A stretch of 64,000 nucleotides of DNA from Agrobacterium genomosp. 13 str. CFBP 6927 (GCA_900012615.1 LT009756.1:1268913-1332912), one strand, 5' to 3'; shown: positions 26,571 through 36,859, counted from the stretch's first letter. The notes: generated by a model not told the origin, from the letters alone. Made by a program: numbers and translations.

Positions 26571-26911
26571 GGAGATCGTCCCTTCAGATTTTTTCGAGCA
26601 ATTAATATTGCCGTGGTTCTTATAGTGTGAACGTTAAGCAGGAAAAGACGATTTTTTTAGGCGCGATACAAGGTTTATCCGCCTTTGCCCGTTTGAAACG
26701 CAAAACCGGTTGGCAGGGCTTTCGGTTCCCTCATCGCCGGAAAGCCTTGTCCATTGCGCCTTTCGGGTCGTTTCTCTGTGCGTTTTTAAGCCTTTGTGTC
26801 CCCGCGGAGCTTTTTGATGGTCAAGCGAGTTGCTACAAGAAATTCTGCTGCCCGATTCCGTCTCGGAAATGTGGCTGACCGAATGACGACCTGCACGACT
26901 GCGAGGCCAAG
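26571..26911. promoter_or_regulatory. Divergent region between the FliO-like gene and cckA
   Basis: 341 bases without a credible gene. One GATTC (GANTC, the CcrM methylation target) lies near 26855, about 60 bases before cckA. CcrM-linked control would be typical of cell-cycle genes but is unproven here. Confidence 0.3.
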
Positions 26912-29500
26912 ATGACACGGGTGCGCGAGACAAGCGACAACGACCTTCCGCTGGTGGACAGGCGTGCCCGTTCCGGCACGGTGTTGCGGATTCTGCTTCT
27001 GGCGCTGGTGCTGATCGCGGCTGCGGCCGCCTTCGTCTATTTCAAGGATTCGCTGGAAAACGAGATTGTGCTCGGCATTCTCGGCGTGCTGGCGATGATG
27101 GGCATTTTCTTTCTGGTCTCGTCGATCATCGGTTTCATCGAGGTCATGCCGCAGTCGCAGTCGGACGGGCTTGCCCGCCGTTTCCTGTCGGCCCACCCGG
27201 AAGGCACGCTGATCACCGATGCCAAGGGCCATATGGTCTACGCCAACGCCACCTATTGCCGTATGAGCGGCACCTCCAAGGCAAGCGATATACAGAGCCT
27301 GGAGACGCTGTTGTCGCGTAGCCGGGAATCGACGGAGGCCCTTTACCGGCTCATCAATGTGCTGCGGGAAGGCCGTGACGGTTACGAAGAGTTCCGGCTG
27401 CTGAAGCCGCTCGGCGAGGATGCCGCTGCCGGGCCGCACTGGTACAGGCTGAAAGGGCGGGTGCTGAAGGATGCGGGCGGTGAGGGGCTGCACGTTTTCC
27501 AGATCGCCGATATCACGCCGGAGCGTGAGGATCAGGAGCGATTCTTCCGCGAATTGCAAAGCGCCATAGACTATCTCGACCATGCGCCGGCCGGTTTCTT
27601 CTCCGCAGGCCGCAAGGGCGAAATCGTTTATCTCAATGCCACCCTGTCCGAATGGCTTGGCATCGATCTGGCACAATTTTCTCCCGGCTCGATGACGGTG
27701 TCCGACATCGTCGCCGGCGAGGGCATGGCGCTGATCGAATCCGTGCACCCGCAGGGAAGCACCAAGCGCACGGAAATCCTCGACCTCGACATGCGCCGGG
27801 TGAACGGCCAGAGCATGCCGGCCCGCCTCGTGCATCAGGTCACCTCCAAGGATGGTGCGCCGGGCGAGAGCCGGACCATCGTTCTGATGCGCCCCAAGGG
27901 CCAGGAGGATACGGAATCATCCTCCGCCATGCGCTTTACGCGCTTCTTCAACAATACGCCGATGGCGATTGCCTCGCTTGACGGAGAGGGCCGCATCCTG
28001 CGTATCAACGCGCCCTTCCTCAAGCTGTTCTCAGGTGTGGTCGGGCGTGACGATATCGATCGCGGCATTGCGCTCGAAACCATCATCCACGACAATGAAA
28101 AACCCCGGCTGGAACAGGCGCTGGCCGAAGCCAAGGACCGTCAGGGAGACATCGCCCCGTTCGATTCCCGCCATCCGAGCGACGAGGGCCGGCATTTCCG
28201 TTTCTACGTCAATGCCGTGATCGACCAGGACGACGAGGCGCCGGAAGAGGTGGCCATCGTTTATGCCATCGAGGTGACGGAGCAGAAGGCGCTCGAAACC
28301 CAGATGGCGCAGACGCAGAAGATGAATGCCGTCGGCACGCTGGCGGGTGGCATCGCCCACGACTTCAACAATGTGCTGACCGCCATCCTGCTCTCGTCCG
28401 ATCATCTGCTTCTGCAGGCGCGGCCTGCCGACCCAAGCTTCGCCGACCTCATGGAGATCAAGCGCAACGCCAACCGCGCGGCCGTGCTGGTGCGCCAGCT
28501 TCTGGCGTTCTCGCGCAAGCAGACCATGCGCCCGGCAATCCTCAACCTGACCGACGTGATCGGCGATCTGCGCATGCTGGTGGATCGGCTGATCTCCGGC
28601 ACCAACGTCAAGCTGGAGGTGGATTATGGCCGCGATCTCTGGCCGGTAAAGACCGACCTGTCGCAATTCGAGCAGGTGCTCATCAATCTCTGCGTCAATG
28701 CGCGTGATGCCATGCCTGATGGCGGCAAGATCAGCATCAGGACGCGGAACGTCGACGCCAAGGAAATCGCAGCCCTTGGCCGTCCCGAATTCCCGGCTGA
28801 AGACATGGTGATGGTGGAAGTTGCCGATAATGGCACGGGTATTCCGCCGGAAATCATGGACAAGATTTTCGAGCCCTTCTTCACCACCAAGGAAGTTGGC
28901 AAGGGCACGGGCCTTGGCCTGTCGATGGTCTACGGTATCGTCAAGCAGTCGGGCGGCTATATTTATCCCGAATCGGAAGTGGGCAAGGGAACCGCCTTCC
29001 GCATTTACCTGCCGCGCCATGTGGTTGAGGCCGTTCAGGCCAATGGGCAGCAGCACGGCGAGGCGGCGCTTGCGCCCGTGGCGGCGCCGGAGCCGGTGAA
29101 GGAAGAGCCGCTCGACCTGACCGGCAATTCCGCCGTCGTCCTTCTGGTGGAGGACGAGGAGGCCGTGCGGCGCGGCGGCAAGCGCATGCTGGAAACACGC
29201 GGTTACACCGTGCACGAGGCGGGCTCCGGCACCGAGGCGCTGGAGGTGATGGAGGAGCTGGAAGGCAAGGTCGACATCGTCGTATCCGATGTGGTGATGC
29301 CGGAAATGGACGGTCCGTCGCTGCTGAGGGAGCTGCGCAAATCCTATCCCGACCTGAAATTCATCTTCGTTTCAGGTTATGCCGAGGATGCCTTCGCGAA
29401 AAACCTGCCGGCGGACGCCAAGTTCGGTTTCCTGCCGAAACCGTTCTCGCTGAAGCAGCTCGCCATCGCCGTTCGGGAAATGCTCGACGACAAGGATTAA
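26912..29500 (+). CDS. cckA: Cell-cycle hybrid histidine kinase CckA
   Basis: CckA sends phosphate through ChpT to CtrA and CpdR and so controls the alphaproteobacterial cell cycle. The 862-residue protein has two membrane segments (about residues 24-72), PAS domains (about 85-200, 210-325 and 335-455), a HisKA domain with His483 in [13 protein letters not shown], an HATPase with [14 protein letters not shown] and [12 protein letters not shown], and a C-terminal receiver with Asp793 in [12 protein letters not shown]. All catalytic motifs are intact, so both kinase and phosphatase states should be possible. It stands alone, upstream of clpS-clpA, whose products take part in adaptor-mediated proteolysis. 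Confidence 0.95.
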   Translation: MTRVRETSDNDLPLVDRRARSGTVLRILLLALVLIAAAAAFVYFKDSLENEIVLGILGVLAMMGIFFLVSSIIGFIEVMPQSQSDGLARRFLSAHPEGTLITDAKGHMVYANATYCRMSGTSKASDIQSLETLLSRSRESTEALYRLINVLREGRDGYEEFRLLKPLGEDAAAGPHWYRLKGRVLKDAGGEGLHVFQIADITPEREDQERFFRELQSAIDYLDHAPAGFFSAGRKGEIVYLNATLSEWLGIDLAQFSPGSMTVSDIVAGEGMALIESVHPQGSTKRTEILDLDMRRVNGQSMPARLVHQVTSKDGAPGESRTIVLMRPKGQEDTESSSAMRFTRFFNNTPMAIASLDGEGRILRINAPFLKLFSGVVGRDDIDRGIALETIIHDNEKPRLEQALAEAKDRQGDIAPFDSRHPSDEGRHFRFYVNAVIDQDDEAPEEVAIVYAIEVTEQKALETQMAQTQKMNAVGTLAGGIAHDFNNVLTAILLSSDHLLLQARPADPSFADLMEIKRNANRAAVLVRQLLAFSRKQTMRPAILNLTDVIGDLRMLVDRLISGTNVKLEVDYGRDLWPVKTDLSQFEQVLINLCVNARDAMPDGGKISIRTRNVDAKEIAALGRPEFPAEDMVMVEVADNGTGIPPEIMDKIFEPFFTTKEVGKGTGLGLSMVYGIVKQSGGYIYPESEVGKGTAFRIYLPRHVVEAVQANGQQHGEAALAPVAAPEPVKEEPLDLTGNSAVVLLVEDEEAVRRGGKRMLETRGYTVHEAGSGTEALEVMEELEGKVDIVVSDVVMPEMDGPSLLRELRKSYPDLKFIFVSGYAEDAFAKNLPADAKFGFLPKPFSLKQLAIAVREMLDDKD

Positions 29501-29666
29501 GGCCGGCGGCGGTGAAGCGGATTCGGCTGCGCCGCGACCTGCCGCACCCGTTTGCATCCGGTCTGAAAAACGCGTCGCTGCCGTGGGCGCTTGTCTTCCT
29601 TGAGCCCTGGCTGCCTCCACATCCGCACTTTTCCCGAGGTTTGCCTCTTCGCAAACGCAATAGTGA

Positions 29667-29694
29667 TTGCACCGTTTCGCAAGGGGCTTAAAAT
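29667..29694 (+). promoter_or_regulatory. Probable sigma-70 promoter of clpS-clpA
   Basis: TTGCAC (29667-29672), 16-base spacer and TAAAAT (29689-29694), about 90 bases before clpS. Confidence 0.6.
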
Positions 29695-29784
29695 CGCGTC
29701 TTAACGACCTAGATATGAAGAGGCGAAGTTCTCCCTCCTGGCAAAGAACTGTCGGTTTGAGAACGGTTTGGAGAATGATGAAAG

Positions 29785-30138
29785 ATGATCGCTAGGCCGA
29801 TCTACATGCAGGGCGAGGGCGACGGGGAAGACGGCGGCACCAACCGCGGAACGTCCGTTATTACCCGCGTCAAGCCAAAGACGAAAAGACCGAATTTGTA
29901 CCGTGTTCTTTTACTGAATGACGACTACACTCCTATGGAGTTCGTCATCCATATTCTGGAGCGTTTTTTCCAGAAGGATCGCGAAGCGGCGACCCGTATC
30001 ATGCTGCACGTGCACCAGCACGGCGTGGGCGAATGCGGGGTGTTTACATATGAGGTCGCAGAGACGAAAGTAAGCCAGGTCATGGATTTCGCCCGACAGC
30101 ACCAGCATCCGCTGCAATGCGTCATGGAAAAGAAATGA
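29785..30138 (+). CDS. clpS: ClpS adaptor of the ClpAP protease
   Basis: ClpS brings N-degron substrates to ClpA. The 117-residue protein has the disordered N-terminal extension followed by the ClpS core: [16 protein letters not shown], the signature containing the N-degron pocket Asn-Asp, and [17 protein letters not shown] with the pocket His. It starts 10 bases before the clpA operon partner's start region (clpA begins 11 bases after the stop). Rhizobia often have two ClpS copies; this is the copy linked to clpA. Confidence 0.95.
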   Translation: MIARPIYMQGEGDGEDGGTNRGTSVITRVKPKTKRPNLYRVLLLNDDYTPMEFVIHILERFFQKDREAATRIMLHVHQHGVGECGVFTYEVAETKVSQVMDFARQHQHPLQCVMEKK

Positions 30139-30148
30139 GGATCGCAAC

Positions 30149-32662
30149 GTGCCAACTTTTTCCCCAAGTCTCGAGAAGGCGCTGCACCAGGCACTGACCT
30201 TTGCGAATGAGCGTCACCACGAATATGCGACGCTTGAACATCTACTTCTGGCGCTGATCGACGACGCGGATGCCGCCGCCGTGATGGGCGCCTGCAATGT
30301 CGATCTCGATGCGCTGCGCAAGACCGTCAGCGATTACGTCGACAACGAACTGACCAACCTCGTCACCGGTTACGACGAGGATTCCAAGCCCACATCCGGC
30401 TTCCAGCGGGTCATCCAGCGGGCTGTGATCCACGTGCAATCGTCCGGCCGCGAGGAAGTGACCGGCGCGAACGTGCTTGTGGCCATTTTCGCCGAGCGCG
30501 AAAGCCATGCCGCCTATTTCCTGCAGGAGCAGGAGATGACCCGTTACGACGCGGTCAACTACATCTCCCACGGCATTGGCAAGCGTCCGGGCACGTCGCA
30601 GACGCGCACGCCGCGCGGCGCCGATGAGCCCGAAAGCGAAAACAAGGCGAGCCGCAGCAATCCCGAGGAAGAGGGATCTTCCGCCAAGAAGCAGCAGGAT
30701 GCGCTGAAGGCCTATTGCGTCAACCTCAACGACAAGGCGAGGAACGGCAAGATCGACCCGCTGATCGGCCGCCATGAAGAGGTCAACCGCACCATCCAGA
30801 TCCTCTGCCGTCGCTCCAAGAACAACCCGCTTTATGTGGGTGATCCCGGCGTGGGCAAGACCGCCATCGCCGAAGGCCTCGCCAAGCGCATCGTCGAAGG
30901 CAAGGTGCCGGAGGCTCTCGCCAACGACACGATCTTCTCGCTCGACATGGGCACGCTGCTTGCCGGAACCCGTTATCGCGGTGATTTCGAGGAGCGTCTG
31001 AAGCAGGTCGTCAAGGAACTCGAGGAGTTTCCGGGCGCGGTTCTGTTCATCGACGAAATCCACACCGTCATCGGTGCGGGTGCCACCTCCGGCGGCGCGA
31101 TGGATGCATCGAACCTGCTGAAGCCGGCCCTGTCGTCGGGCGCGATCCGCTGCATCGGCTCGACCACCTACAAGGAATACCGGCAGTTCTTCGAAAAGGA
31201 CCGTGCACTCGTGCGCCGTTTCCAGAAGATCGACGTCAACGAGCCTTCCATCGATGATGCGATCGCGATCATGAAGGGGCTGAAGCCTTACTTCGAGGAT
31301 TATCATCACCTGAGATATTCCAACGAGGCGATCAAGGCTGCCGTCGAACTGTCGGCCCGCTACATTTCCGACCGCAAGCTGCCGGACAAGGCGATCGACG
31401 TGATCGACGAGACCGGTGCGGCGCAGATGCTGCTGCCGGCTTCCAAGCGCCGCAAGCTGATCACCGAACGGGAAATCGAGGCAACCATCGCGACGATGGC
31501 CCGCATTCCCCCGAAGACAGTCTCCAAGGATGACGAGATGGTTCTCGCCAACCTCGAAAAGGAACTGCGCTCGGTCGTTTACGGTCAGGACATCGCCATT
31601 GAGGCGCTTGCCACCGCCATCAAGCTGGCCCGCGCCGGCCTGCGCGAACCGAACAAGCCGATCGGCTCCTATGTCTTCTCCGGCCCAACGGGCGTGGGCA
31701 AGACGGAAGTGGCCAAGCAGCTTGCCGCCTCGCTCGGCGTCGAGATGCTGCGCTTTGACATGTCGGAATATATGGAGCGTCATACCGTGTCGCGCCTGCT
31801 CGGCGCACCTCCCGGTTATGTCGGCTTCGATCAGGGCGGTCTGCTGACCGATGGCGTCGACCAGCATCCGCATTCCGTGGTGCTGCTGGACGAAATCGAA
31901 AAGGCGCATCCGGATATCTACAACATCCTGTTGCAGGTGATGGACCATGGCTCGCTGACCGACCATAATGGCAAGAAGATCGACTTCCGCAACGTCATCC
32001 TCATCATGACGACCAATGCGGGTGCATCCGAAATGGCGAAATCCGCCATCGGTTTCGGTTCTTCGCGGCGCACAGGCGAGGATGAAGAGGCGATCAACCG
32101 CCTGTTCACCCCGGAATTCCGCAACCGTCTGGATGCGATCATTCCGTTCTCGCCGCTGCCGACCGCCGTCATCCACAAGGTCGTGCAGAAGTTCGTCATG
32201 CAGCTGGAAACCCAGCTTTCCGAGCGGAATGTCACCTTCGATCTGCATGAGGACGCGATTTCCTGGCTGGCGGAAAAGGGTTACGACGAGAAGATGGGCG
32301 CTCGCCCGCTGTCTCGCGTAATCCAGGAAAACATCAAGAAGCCGCTCGCCAACGAAATTCTCTTCGGCAAGCTCAAGAAGGGCGGTGTCGTCAGCGTCAC
32401 CGTCGGCAAGAAGGACGACGGCTCCGACGGCCTCATACTCGAGGTTCTGCCGGAGACAGCGCCCGTGAAGCCACAGCCGGAAGCCGAGTTGAAGGCGGCC
32501 AAATCGCCCGGCAAGGCGAAAGCCAAGGCGAAACCCGCCTCGAAGGCGGCAAAAGCCAATGAAGAGGCGGAGATTCTTGTGGCCGAGACCGACAAGTCGG
32601 GCGAGGATAACAAGCCACGCCGCAAGGCCAATACGGTGCCGAAAGTGCCGAAGAAGAAGTGA
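30149..32662 (+). CDS. clpA: ATP-dependent Clp protease ATPase subunit ClpA
   Basis: Hexameric AAA+ unfoldase that feeds proteins to ClpP. The 837 residues hold the N-terminal double Clp_N domain (1-145), AAA module D1 with Walker A at residue 231 ([13 protein letters not shown]), and D2 with Walker A at about 512 ([12 protein letters not shown]) and [11 protein letters not shown] as Walker B. The last 80 residues are an unusual Lys/Ala-rich extension (repeated [13 protein letters not shown]) not found in E. coli ClpA. Start GTG 30149 is preceded by GAGGA. A terminator follows at 32744. Confidence 0.96.
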   Translation: MPTFSPSLEKALHQALTFANERHHEYATLEHLLLALIDDADAAAVMGACNVDLDALRKTVSDYVDNELTNLVTGYDEDSKPTSGFQRVIQRAVIHVQSSGREEVTGANVLVAIFAERESHAAYFLQEQEMTRYDAVNYISHGIGKRPGTSQTRTPRGADEPESENKASRSNPEEEGSSAKKQQDALKAYCVNLNDKARNGKIDPLIGRHEEVNRTIQILCRRSKNNPLYVGDPGVGKTAIAEGLAKRIVEGKVPEALANDTIFSLDMGTLLAGTRYRGDFEERLKQVVKELEEFPGAVLFIDEIHTVIGAGATSGGAMDASNLLKPALSSGAIRCIGSTTYKEYRQFFEKDRALVRRFQKIDVNEPSIDDAIAIMKGLKPYFEDYHHLRYSNEAIKAAVELSARYISDRKLPDKAIDVIDETGAAQMLLPASKRRKLITEREIEATIATMARIPPKTVSKDDEMVLANLEKELRSVVYGQDIAIEALATAIKLARAGLREPNKPIGSYVFSGPTGVGKTEVAKQLAASLGVEMLRFDMSEYMERHTVSRLLGAPPGYVGFDQGGLLTDGVDQHPHSVVLLDEIEKAHPDIYNILLQVMDHGSLTDHNGKKIDFRNVILIMTTNAGASEMAKSAIGFGSSRRTGEDEEAINRLFTPEFRNRLDAIIPFSPLPTAVIHKVVQKFVMQLETQLSERNVTFDLHEDAISWLAEKGYDEKMGARPLSRVIQENIKKPLANEILFGKLKKGGVVSVTVGKKDDGSDGLILEVLPETAPVKPQPEAELKAAKSPGKAKAKAKPASKAAKANEEAEILVAETDKSGEDNKPRRKANTVPKVPKKK

Positions 32663-32672
32663 TCGCGGTCCT

Positions 32673-32735
32673 TGGAGCATTTCCGGTAAAAATGCGCAGC
32701 ATCTTTACATTCGGAAAATGCGTGGAAACAAAGAT
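32673..32735. repeat. Rhizobiales interspersed intergenic repeat (GAGCATTTCC type)
   Basis: The segment from GGAGCATTTCCGG to GAAACAAAGATA matches, from memory, a repeat scattered between genes throughout Rhizobiales (core TTTCCGGAAAA...GGAAAATGCG...AAACAAAGA). Its two halves, CATTTCCGG and CGGAAAATG, form an imperfect inverted repeat. Confidence 0.5.
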
Positions 32736-32743
32736 ATAAACCG

Positions 32744-32768
32744 ATGCCGGGCGGAGGCCCGGCATTTT
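32744..32768 (+). terminator. Terminator after clpA
   Basis: Perfect nine-base stem ATGCCGGGC / GCCCGGCAT with a GGAG loop and a short T run. Confidence 0.85.
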
Positions 32769-32787
32769 CATGCATAGTGGATCAGCA

Positions 32788-33546
32788 ATGCAGACTGCCG
32801 ACAGCGATGCCATCCCCCTGAGCGGCTGGTTTTTCAGGGGAATGCGGGGCATATTCTCGCTGCCCTCGCTCATTCTCATGACATCCTTTGTCGGTTTCAG
32901 CGCCTTCGCGCTGGAATCAGGCGTTGCGCGCGGCGAAGCCGTGTTCATGACACTGACGATCTGGGCCTTGCCGGCCAAGATGATCCTGATCGGCTCCATG
33001 GTCGGCGGCGCCAATCTCGCCGCCTGTTTTCTGGCGGTAACGCTGTCATCGGTGCGGATGATGCCGATGGTCGCTTCCATCGTTCCGGAAATGCGCGGCG
33101 CGAAGACGCCGACATGGATTTTGCTGTTTCTTTCCCACTTCGTTGCAATCACGGCCTGGGTTTTCGCCACGCAGAACCTCTCGAAAGTGCCGCGTGAGGC
33201 GCGTGCTGCCTGGTTCGCCGGTTTCGGCATCACGCTTACCGTCGTCAATGCGATCATCGTCGGCCTTTGTTACGGCGTCGTCGCGGCCTTTCCGCCGCTG
33301 GTCGCCGGCGTCCTGTTCTTTCTCACACCGGTCTATTTCGTGGCGTCGATCTGGGCGTCGGCCCGCCATTCCGTCGTCAAGGTCGCCTTTGTCATCGGCG
33401 TGATCGCAGGTCCGGTCTTCGCGGTGATCGCACCCGAATTCGACATTCTCTATGCCGGGATAGGCGGCGGAACTGCCGCCTATCTGATCGACCGCTTCGT
33501 CTTCCGCCGCAGGATCAAACCCGTTTCACCGGAGAGCGAGCCATGA
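32788..33546 (+). CDS. azlC: AzlC-family branched-chain amino acid exporter subunit
   Basis: A 252-residue polytopic inner-membrane protein with about seven hydrophobic segments. It matches the AzlC family (large subunit of LIV-E type exporters) by FRGMRGIFSLPSLILMTSFVGFS and the conserved SVRMMPM motif. I chose ATG 32788, since the ATG at 32770 lies inside the tail of the clpA terminator. It overlaps the small AzlD-like subunit gene by four bases. The exported compound is inferred only from the family. Confidence 0.8.
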   Translation: MQTADSDAIPLSGWFFRGMRGIFSLPSLILMTSFVGFSAFALESGVARGEAVFMTLTIWALPAKMILIGSMVGGANLAACFLAVTLSSVRMMPMVASIVPEMRGAKTPTWILLFLSHFVAITAWVFATQNLSKVPREARAAWFAGFGITLTVVNAIIVGLCYGVVAAFPPLVAGVLFFLTPVYFVASIWASARHSVVKVAFVIGVIAGPVFAVIAPEFDILYAGIGGGTAAYLIDRFVFRRRIKPVSPESEP

Positions 33547-33887
33547 TGACTGAAAACTGGTGGGCGCCCTATCTCTTCATCGCCATTGCCGGCTGGCTGG
33601 CGACCGATCTCTGGCGCTGGCTGGGCGTTCTCGCCGGCAATCGGCTGAAGGAGGATTCGGAGGCGCTTCACTGGGTGAGGGCGGTCGCCACCGCGCTCGT
33701 CATGGCCGTTACCGCCAAGCTGATCGTGTTCCCGACCGGGTCGCTCGAAGCGTCGCCTTTATGGCTGCGTATCGGAGCGGCGGCACTCGGCTTTGCCGCA
33801 TTCCTGTTGGCCGGCCAGCGCGTCATCGTCGGCGTCGCCGTTCCGATCCTGCTTTTGGCCGGTGGATTGCTGGTGCTCGGTTTTTAA
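33543..33887 (+). CDS. azlD: AzlD-family small exporter subunit
   Basis: A 114-residue membrane protein with four hydrophobic segments, the usual size for AzlD, the obligate partner of AzlC. The ATG overlaps the azlC stop by four bases (ATGA), so translation is coupled. The ATG pair allows a start at 33543 or 33546. Confidence 0.78.
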   Translation: MMTENWWAPYLFIAIAGWLATDLWRWLGVLAGNRLKEDSEALHWVRAVATALVMAVTAKLIVFPTGSLEASPLWLRIGAAALGFAAFLLAGQRVIVGVAVPILLLAGGLLVLGF

Positions 33888-33954
33888 TACTCTCCTTATC
33901 CGAATATTAAGCCTGTTGCCCTAGTTTGCCACTGACTAAACAGGGGCCAAATCC

Positions 33955-34905
33955 ATGCGGCTATTCGCGGCAGAACGTTTTGTACTTGGCTTTATCGCCA
34001 TATTATTCGCCATCGATGCGGCTTTGATCGCCGTCAAAGGCATCAGGGTCGATTACGCCGGATATTTTTTATGCGCGCTGGCGGGCGCTGGCGTTTTCAT
34101 CCTCGGTCAATTCTATCGCAAAAGCGGGCGTGATCTTCGCATTGCCGCTGCCCTGATTGCGGGCGGCCTGTTCATTCTCTTCACGCTTGTCGCCTCGGTG
34201 TTTAACTACATGTTCCTGCCCGTCGCTTTCCCGACGATTGATCATGTGCTCTTCCGCGTGGATGCGGCTTTCGGTTACAGCTGGACAGGCATCGTCCTAT
34301 GGGCGGCGACACACCCATGGATCGGAAAAATCCTGTTCTTCGTTTATGCGACATCGCTGCCGCAGCTTCTGGCCATAATCATAATTCTCGGCTTTACCGG
34401 CAAAGACCGGAAGTTACACCATTTTCTTGTGACTGGTGTACTTGGAGCCTTTGTCAGCATTGTCTTCTGGATATTTTTTCCGACCTATGGAGCAGCGGCC
34501 TACTATGATTTACCGCAATGGGTAATGGAAACTATTCCTATAGCGCTTGATCCCTCATACGCGCGTGAGGTCGCAAGGATGGGTCAGGATGGTGTAGCGT
34601 ATATATCGCCGCGTAACGTATTGGGCTTGATTAGCTTCCCGTCGTTCCACACCTTCATGGCGGCTATGTCCGTATGGTTCGTCCCGCGCCATAGGTTGGT
34701 AGTGGCGGTGATCCTGCCACTGAACCTTTTGATGCTGCCGGCCGTTCTGGTCCAGGGCGGACACCATCTCTCGGATATTTTTGGTGGTCTTGTCGCTTTC
34801 GTCATCGTCTGTGCCGCCTCAGCCCGCCTGCTTGACTGGCTTTCGGCAAAAGAACTGGCGGCTGGGAAGGTTATAGCTCCTGCTCAGATATTGGCGGCGG
34901 AATAA
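33955..34905 (+). CDS. PAP2-superfamily membrane phosphatase
   Basis: A 316-residue protein with about six membrane helices. The C-terminal part has PAP2 motif 2 in FPSFHTFMAAM (catalytic His) and motif 3 in QGGHHLSDIFGG (second His and Asp), typical of inositolphosphorylceramide-synthase-like and lipid phosphate phosphatases. The usual KxxxxxxRP motif 1 is not obvious. The gene has more TTA, ATA and GTA codons than its neighbours, especially at 34380-34640, hinting at transfer. Its 3' end overlaps the convergent LysR gene by 22 bases. The lipid substrate is unknown. Confidence 0.8.
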   Translation: MRLFAAERFVLGFIAILFAIDAALIAVKGIRVDYAGYFLCALAGAGVFILGQFYRKSGRDLRIAAALIAGGLFILFTLVASVFNYMFLPVAFPTIDHVLFRVDAAFGYSWTGIVLWAATHPWIGKILFFVYATSLPQLLAIIIILGFTGKDRKLHHFLVTGVLGAFVSIVFWIFFPTYGAAAYYDLPQWVMETIPIALDPSYAREVARMGQDGVAYISPRNVLGLISFPSFHTFMAAMSVWFVPRHRLVVAVILPLNLLMLPAVLVQGGHHLSDIFGGLVAFVIVCAASARLLDWLSAKELAAGKVIAPAQILAAE

Positions 34906-35771
34906 TTGCCGCGCGTTCCGCTCTCACGGGCCTCAGCAACAAGCCAGTCCGACAGGATGCGGGCAGGCGCGGTCATCTCGTCCGCCTCTATCAGCCAGTA
35001 ATATTTGTCCGTATCGGCCGCCCGATCGGAAAGCACGCTCAATTGACCATCGGCGATCTCGTCGCCAAGAAGTGCCGTCGGGCAAAGGCCGATGCCCTGT
35101 CCAGCCTTGAGGGCGGTGACCAGCAGATTGAAATCCGCGAAGATGGGACCGGTGGTCTTGGGAAGGGATAGGTCAGCAGTTGCAAGCCAGTTCCGCCACG
35201 CCGTCTCGCTGTGGTCATGCAGCAATTCCGCCTGCAGCAGGCTCGAGGCGTCATCGAAGGGACCGGATTTCGCGAGATAGGCAGGCGCGCATGTCGGTCG
35301 TGTCTCGGCGCTGAAGAGCGCCACGGCTTTTTGTGCGGGCGTTGGCCCGTGTATTATGCTGAGATCGGGTTGATCATTTCCTCCGATATAATAGCTGATC
35401 GACACCTGTATCTGGGGATGCAGCGCCCGGAAACGGGGAAGGCGCGGTGTCAGGAAATGGGCCACCACCGAAGGCAGGCTGGCGAGACGGACCGTCATGC
35501 CGTCGCTGCCCCGCCTGATCCTTTGCGCGCCGGAGGCGATCTGTCGTAAACCGTCCGAAACTGTGATGCCGAACTCTTGGCCCGCCGGGGTGAGCCTGAC
35601 CCCGCGCGCGTGGCGCTCGAAAAGAGCCACGCCGAGCCACGCCTCCAGATTGCGCACATGTTGGCTGACGGCAGTTGCCGTCATGCCGAGTTCCTGCGCG
35701 GCCAGGGAAAAGCTTGCTCTTCTGGCGGCGGCTTCAAAGGCGCGGAGGGTGGCGAGCGGTGGCAGTTTCAT
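34884..35771 (-). CDS. LysR-family transcriptional regulator (GcvA-like)
   Basis: A 295-residue regulator: N-terminal winged helix (LATLRAFEAAARRASFSLAAQELGMTATAVSQHVRNLE) and C-terminal LysR substrate-binding domain. The ATG at 35771 (MKLPPLATL) is the standard family start. Divergent from the DUF1989 gene with 109 bases between, the classic layout for a regulator and its target. Confidence 0.88.
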   Translation of the reverse strand: MKLPPLATLRAFEAAARRASFSLAAQELGMTATAVSQHVRNLEAWLGVALFERHARGVRLTPAGQEFGITVSDGLRQIASGAQRIRRGSDGMTVRLASLPSVVAHFLTPRLPRFRALHPQIQVSISYYIGGNDQPDLSIIHGPTPAQKAVALFSAETRPTCAPAYLAKSGPFDDASSLLQAELLHDHSETAWRNWLATADLSLPKTTGPIFADFNLLVTALKAGQGIGLCPTALLGDEIADGQLSVLSDRAADTDKYYWLIEADEMTAPARILSDWLVAEARESGTRGNYSAANI

Positions 35772-35880
35772 ATCGCCAAGGCTAAGTAAAACTTGGTCTG
35801 AGCGCAAGAAAAACCCGTCTTGCCAGCCGCCCATTCATGCCGCAGTTTCGCGCCGACATCTATATTGCTCCGAGGATTTC

Positions 35881-36735
35881 ATGACCCCTATGCCTGTTGC
35901 CGCCGAGCCCGTTGACGCCGCCACGCGCCGCGCTGTCCGCCCCGTCGTCGTTTATCCGAACGGCACCCTTGAGGCGCCCGACCTTGCGCTTCTCGAGAAG
36001 GCAAAGAAGCATATGGAGAAGATCGACGAGGTCATCGTGCCCCCACGCGACGGCCGCAGCTTCAATGTGCCGAAGGGGCATTTTTTCCGCATCGTCAGCA
36101 TTGAGGGGCCGCAGGTCGGCGATCTCAACCTCTGGAACGCCAATGATCTGACCGAACGGTTTTTCAGCGGGAAGACCCGCGCCCTGCATGCCACCCATGT
36201 TTCCGTCGGCAACCGGTTGTGGAGCAACCTGCCGTCCCTGCGGCCGATGGCGACCATCACCCACGATACCCTGTCATGGTACGGCTTCGACGAAGACGGC
36301 GGCGGCGTTCATGACGTGATCGGCACACGCTGCGATCCCTATACCAACAAGCTCCTGAGCGGCGGCGATTACCACCATTGCTGCCATTCCAATCTGACCA
36401 ATGCGCTCGCCTCCGCCAGCGGCCTGTCGTTCCGGCAGGCAGAGCCGCATGTACATGATGTGCTGAACGTCTTCATGTGCACGGGTTTCACCCACGACAC
36501 ACACCAATATTTCATGAAAGCAAGCCCGGTGCGGCCGGGTGACTATCTGGAATTCTTTGCGGAAATCGATCTCATCGGCGCTCTTTCCGCCTGCCCGGGC
36601 GGCGATTGCAGCGCCACCCATTCCAGCGATACGGCAGCCTGTTATCCGCTGAAGGTGGAGATTTTCCGGCCGGATATGGCGGTGCTTGAAGGCTGGCCTT
36701 GGCCGGAACGGAATGCTTACCGTTATCCGGAATGA
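35881..36735 (+). CDS. DUF1989 / urea carboxylase-associated family protein
   Basis: A 284-residue protein of the family encoded beside urea/guanidine carboxylases; some members are carboxyguanidine deiminases. The family Cys/His motifs are visible: GTRCDPYTNKLLSGG, YHHCCHSNL, VLNVFMCTGF and CPGGDCSA, likely metal- or substrate-binding. There is no carboxylase or second DUF1989 subunit nearby, so this solitary copy may have another amide-type substrate. It is divergent from a LysR regulator that probably controls it. Confidence 0.8.
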   Translation: MTPMPVAAEPVDAATRRAVRPVVVYPNGTLEAPDLALLEKAKKHMEKIDEVIVPPRDGRSFNVPKGHFFRIVSIEGPQVGDLNLWNANDLTERFFSGKTRALHATHVSVGNRLWSNLPSLRPMATITHDTLSWYGFDEDGGGVHDVIGTRCDPYTNKLLSGGDYHHCCHSNLTNALASASGLSFRQAEPHVHDVLNVFMCTGFTHDTHQYFMKASPVRPGDYLEFFAEIDLIGALSACPGGDCSATHSSDTAACYPLKVEIFRPDMAVLEGWPWPERNAYRYPE

Positions 36736-36756
36736 TCAGTCCGAAAACCTCTCCTT

Positions 36757-36842
36757 CGTCATGCTCGGCCTGTCCCGAGCATCTGCAACCGATTGATTTC
36801 AGATACGTGGTTGGATCCTCGGCACAAGGCCGAGGATGACGT
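36757..36842. repeat. Palindromic intergenic repeat of rhizobial type
   Basis: Two hairpin cores, TGCTCGG/CCGAGCA (about 36762-36780) and ATCCTCGG/CCGAGGAT (about 36814-36837), joined by a short spacer. The words GTCATGCTCGG...CCCGAGCATCTGC and ATCCTCGG...CCGAGGATGAC recur between convergent genes in Agrobacterium and relatives (RIME/REP-like, from memory). It lies between two convergent genes and can double as a terminator. Confidence 0.6.
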
Positions 36843-36859
36843 CACATGCGAGGCAGCTA

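Noticed and set aside
26627..26878. A possible 83-residue gene upstream of cckA
   Set aside because: Weak start, no conserved look, and placed in the divergent promoter region of cckA.
30242..32680. An 812-codon minus-strand open frame over clpA
   Set aside because: Complete antisense shadow of a fully recognised gene.
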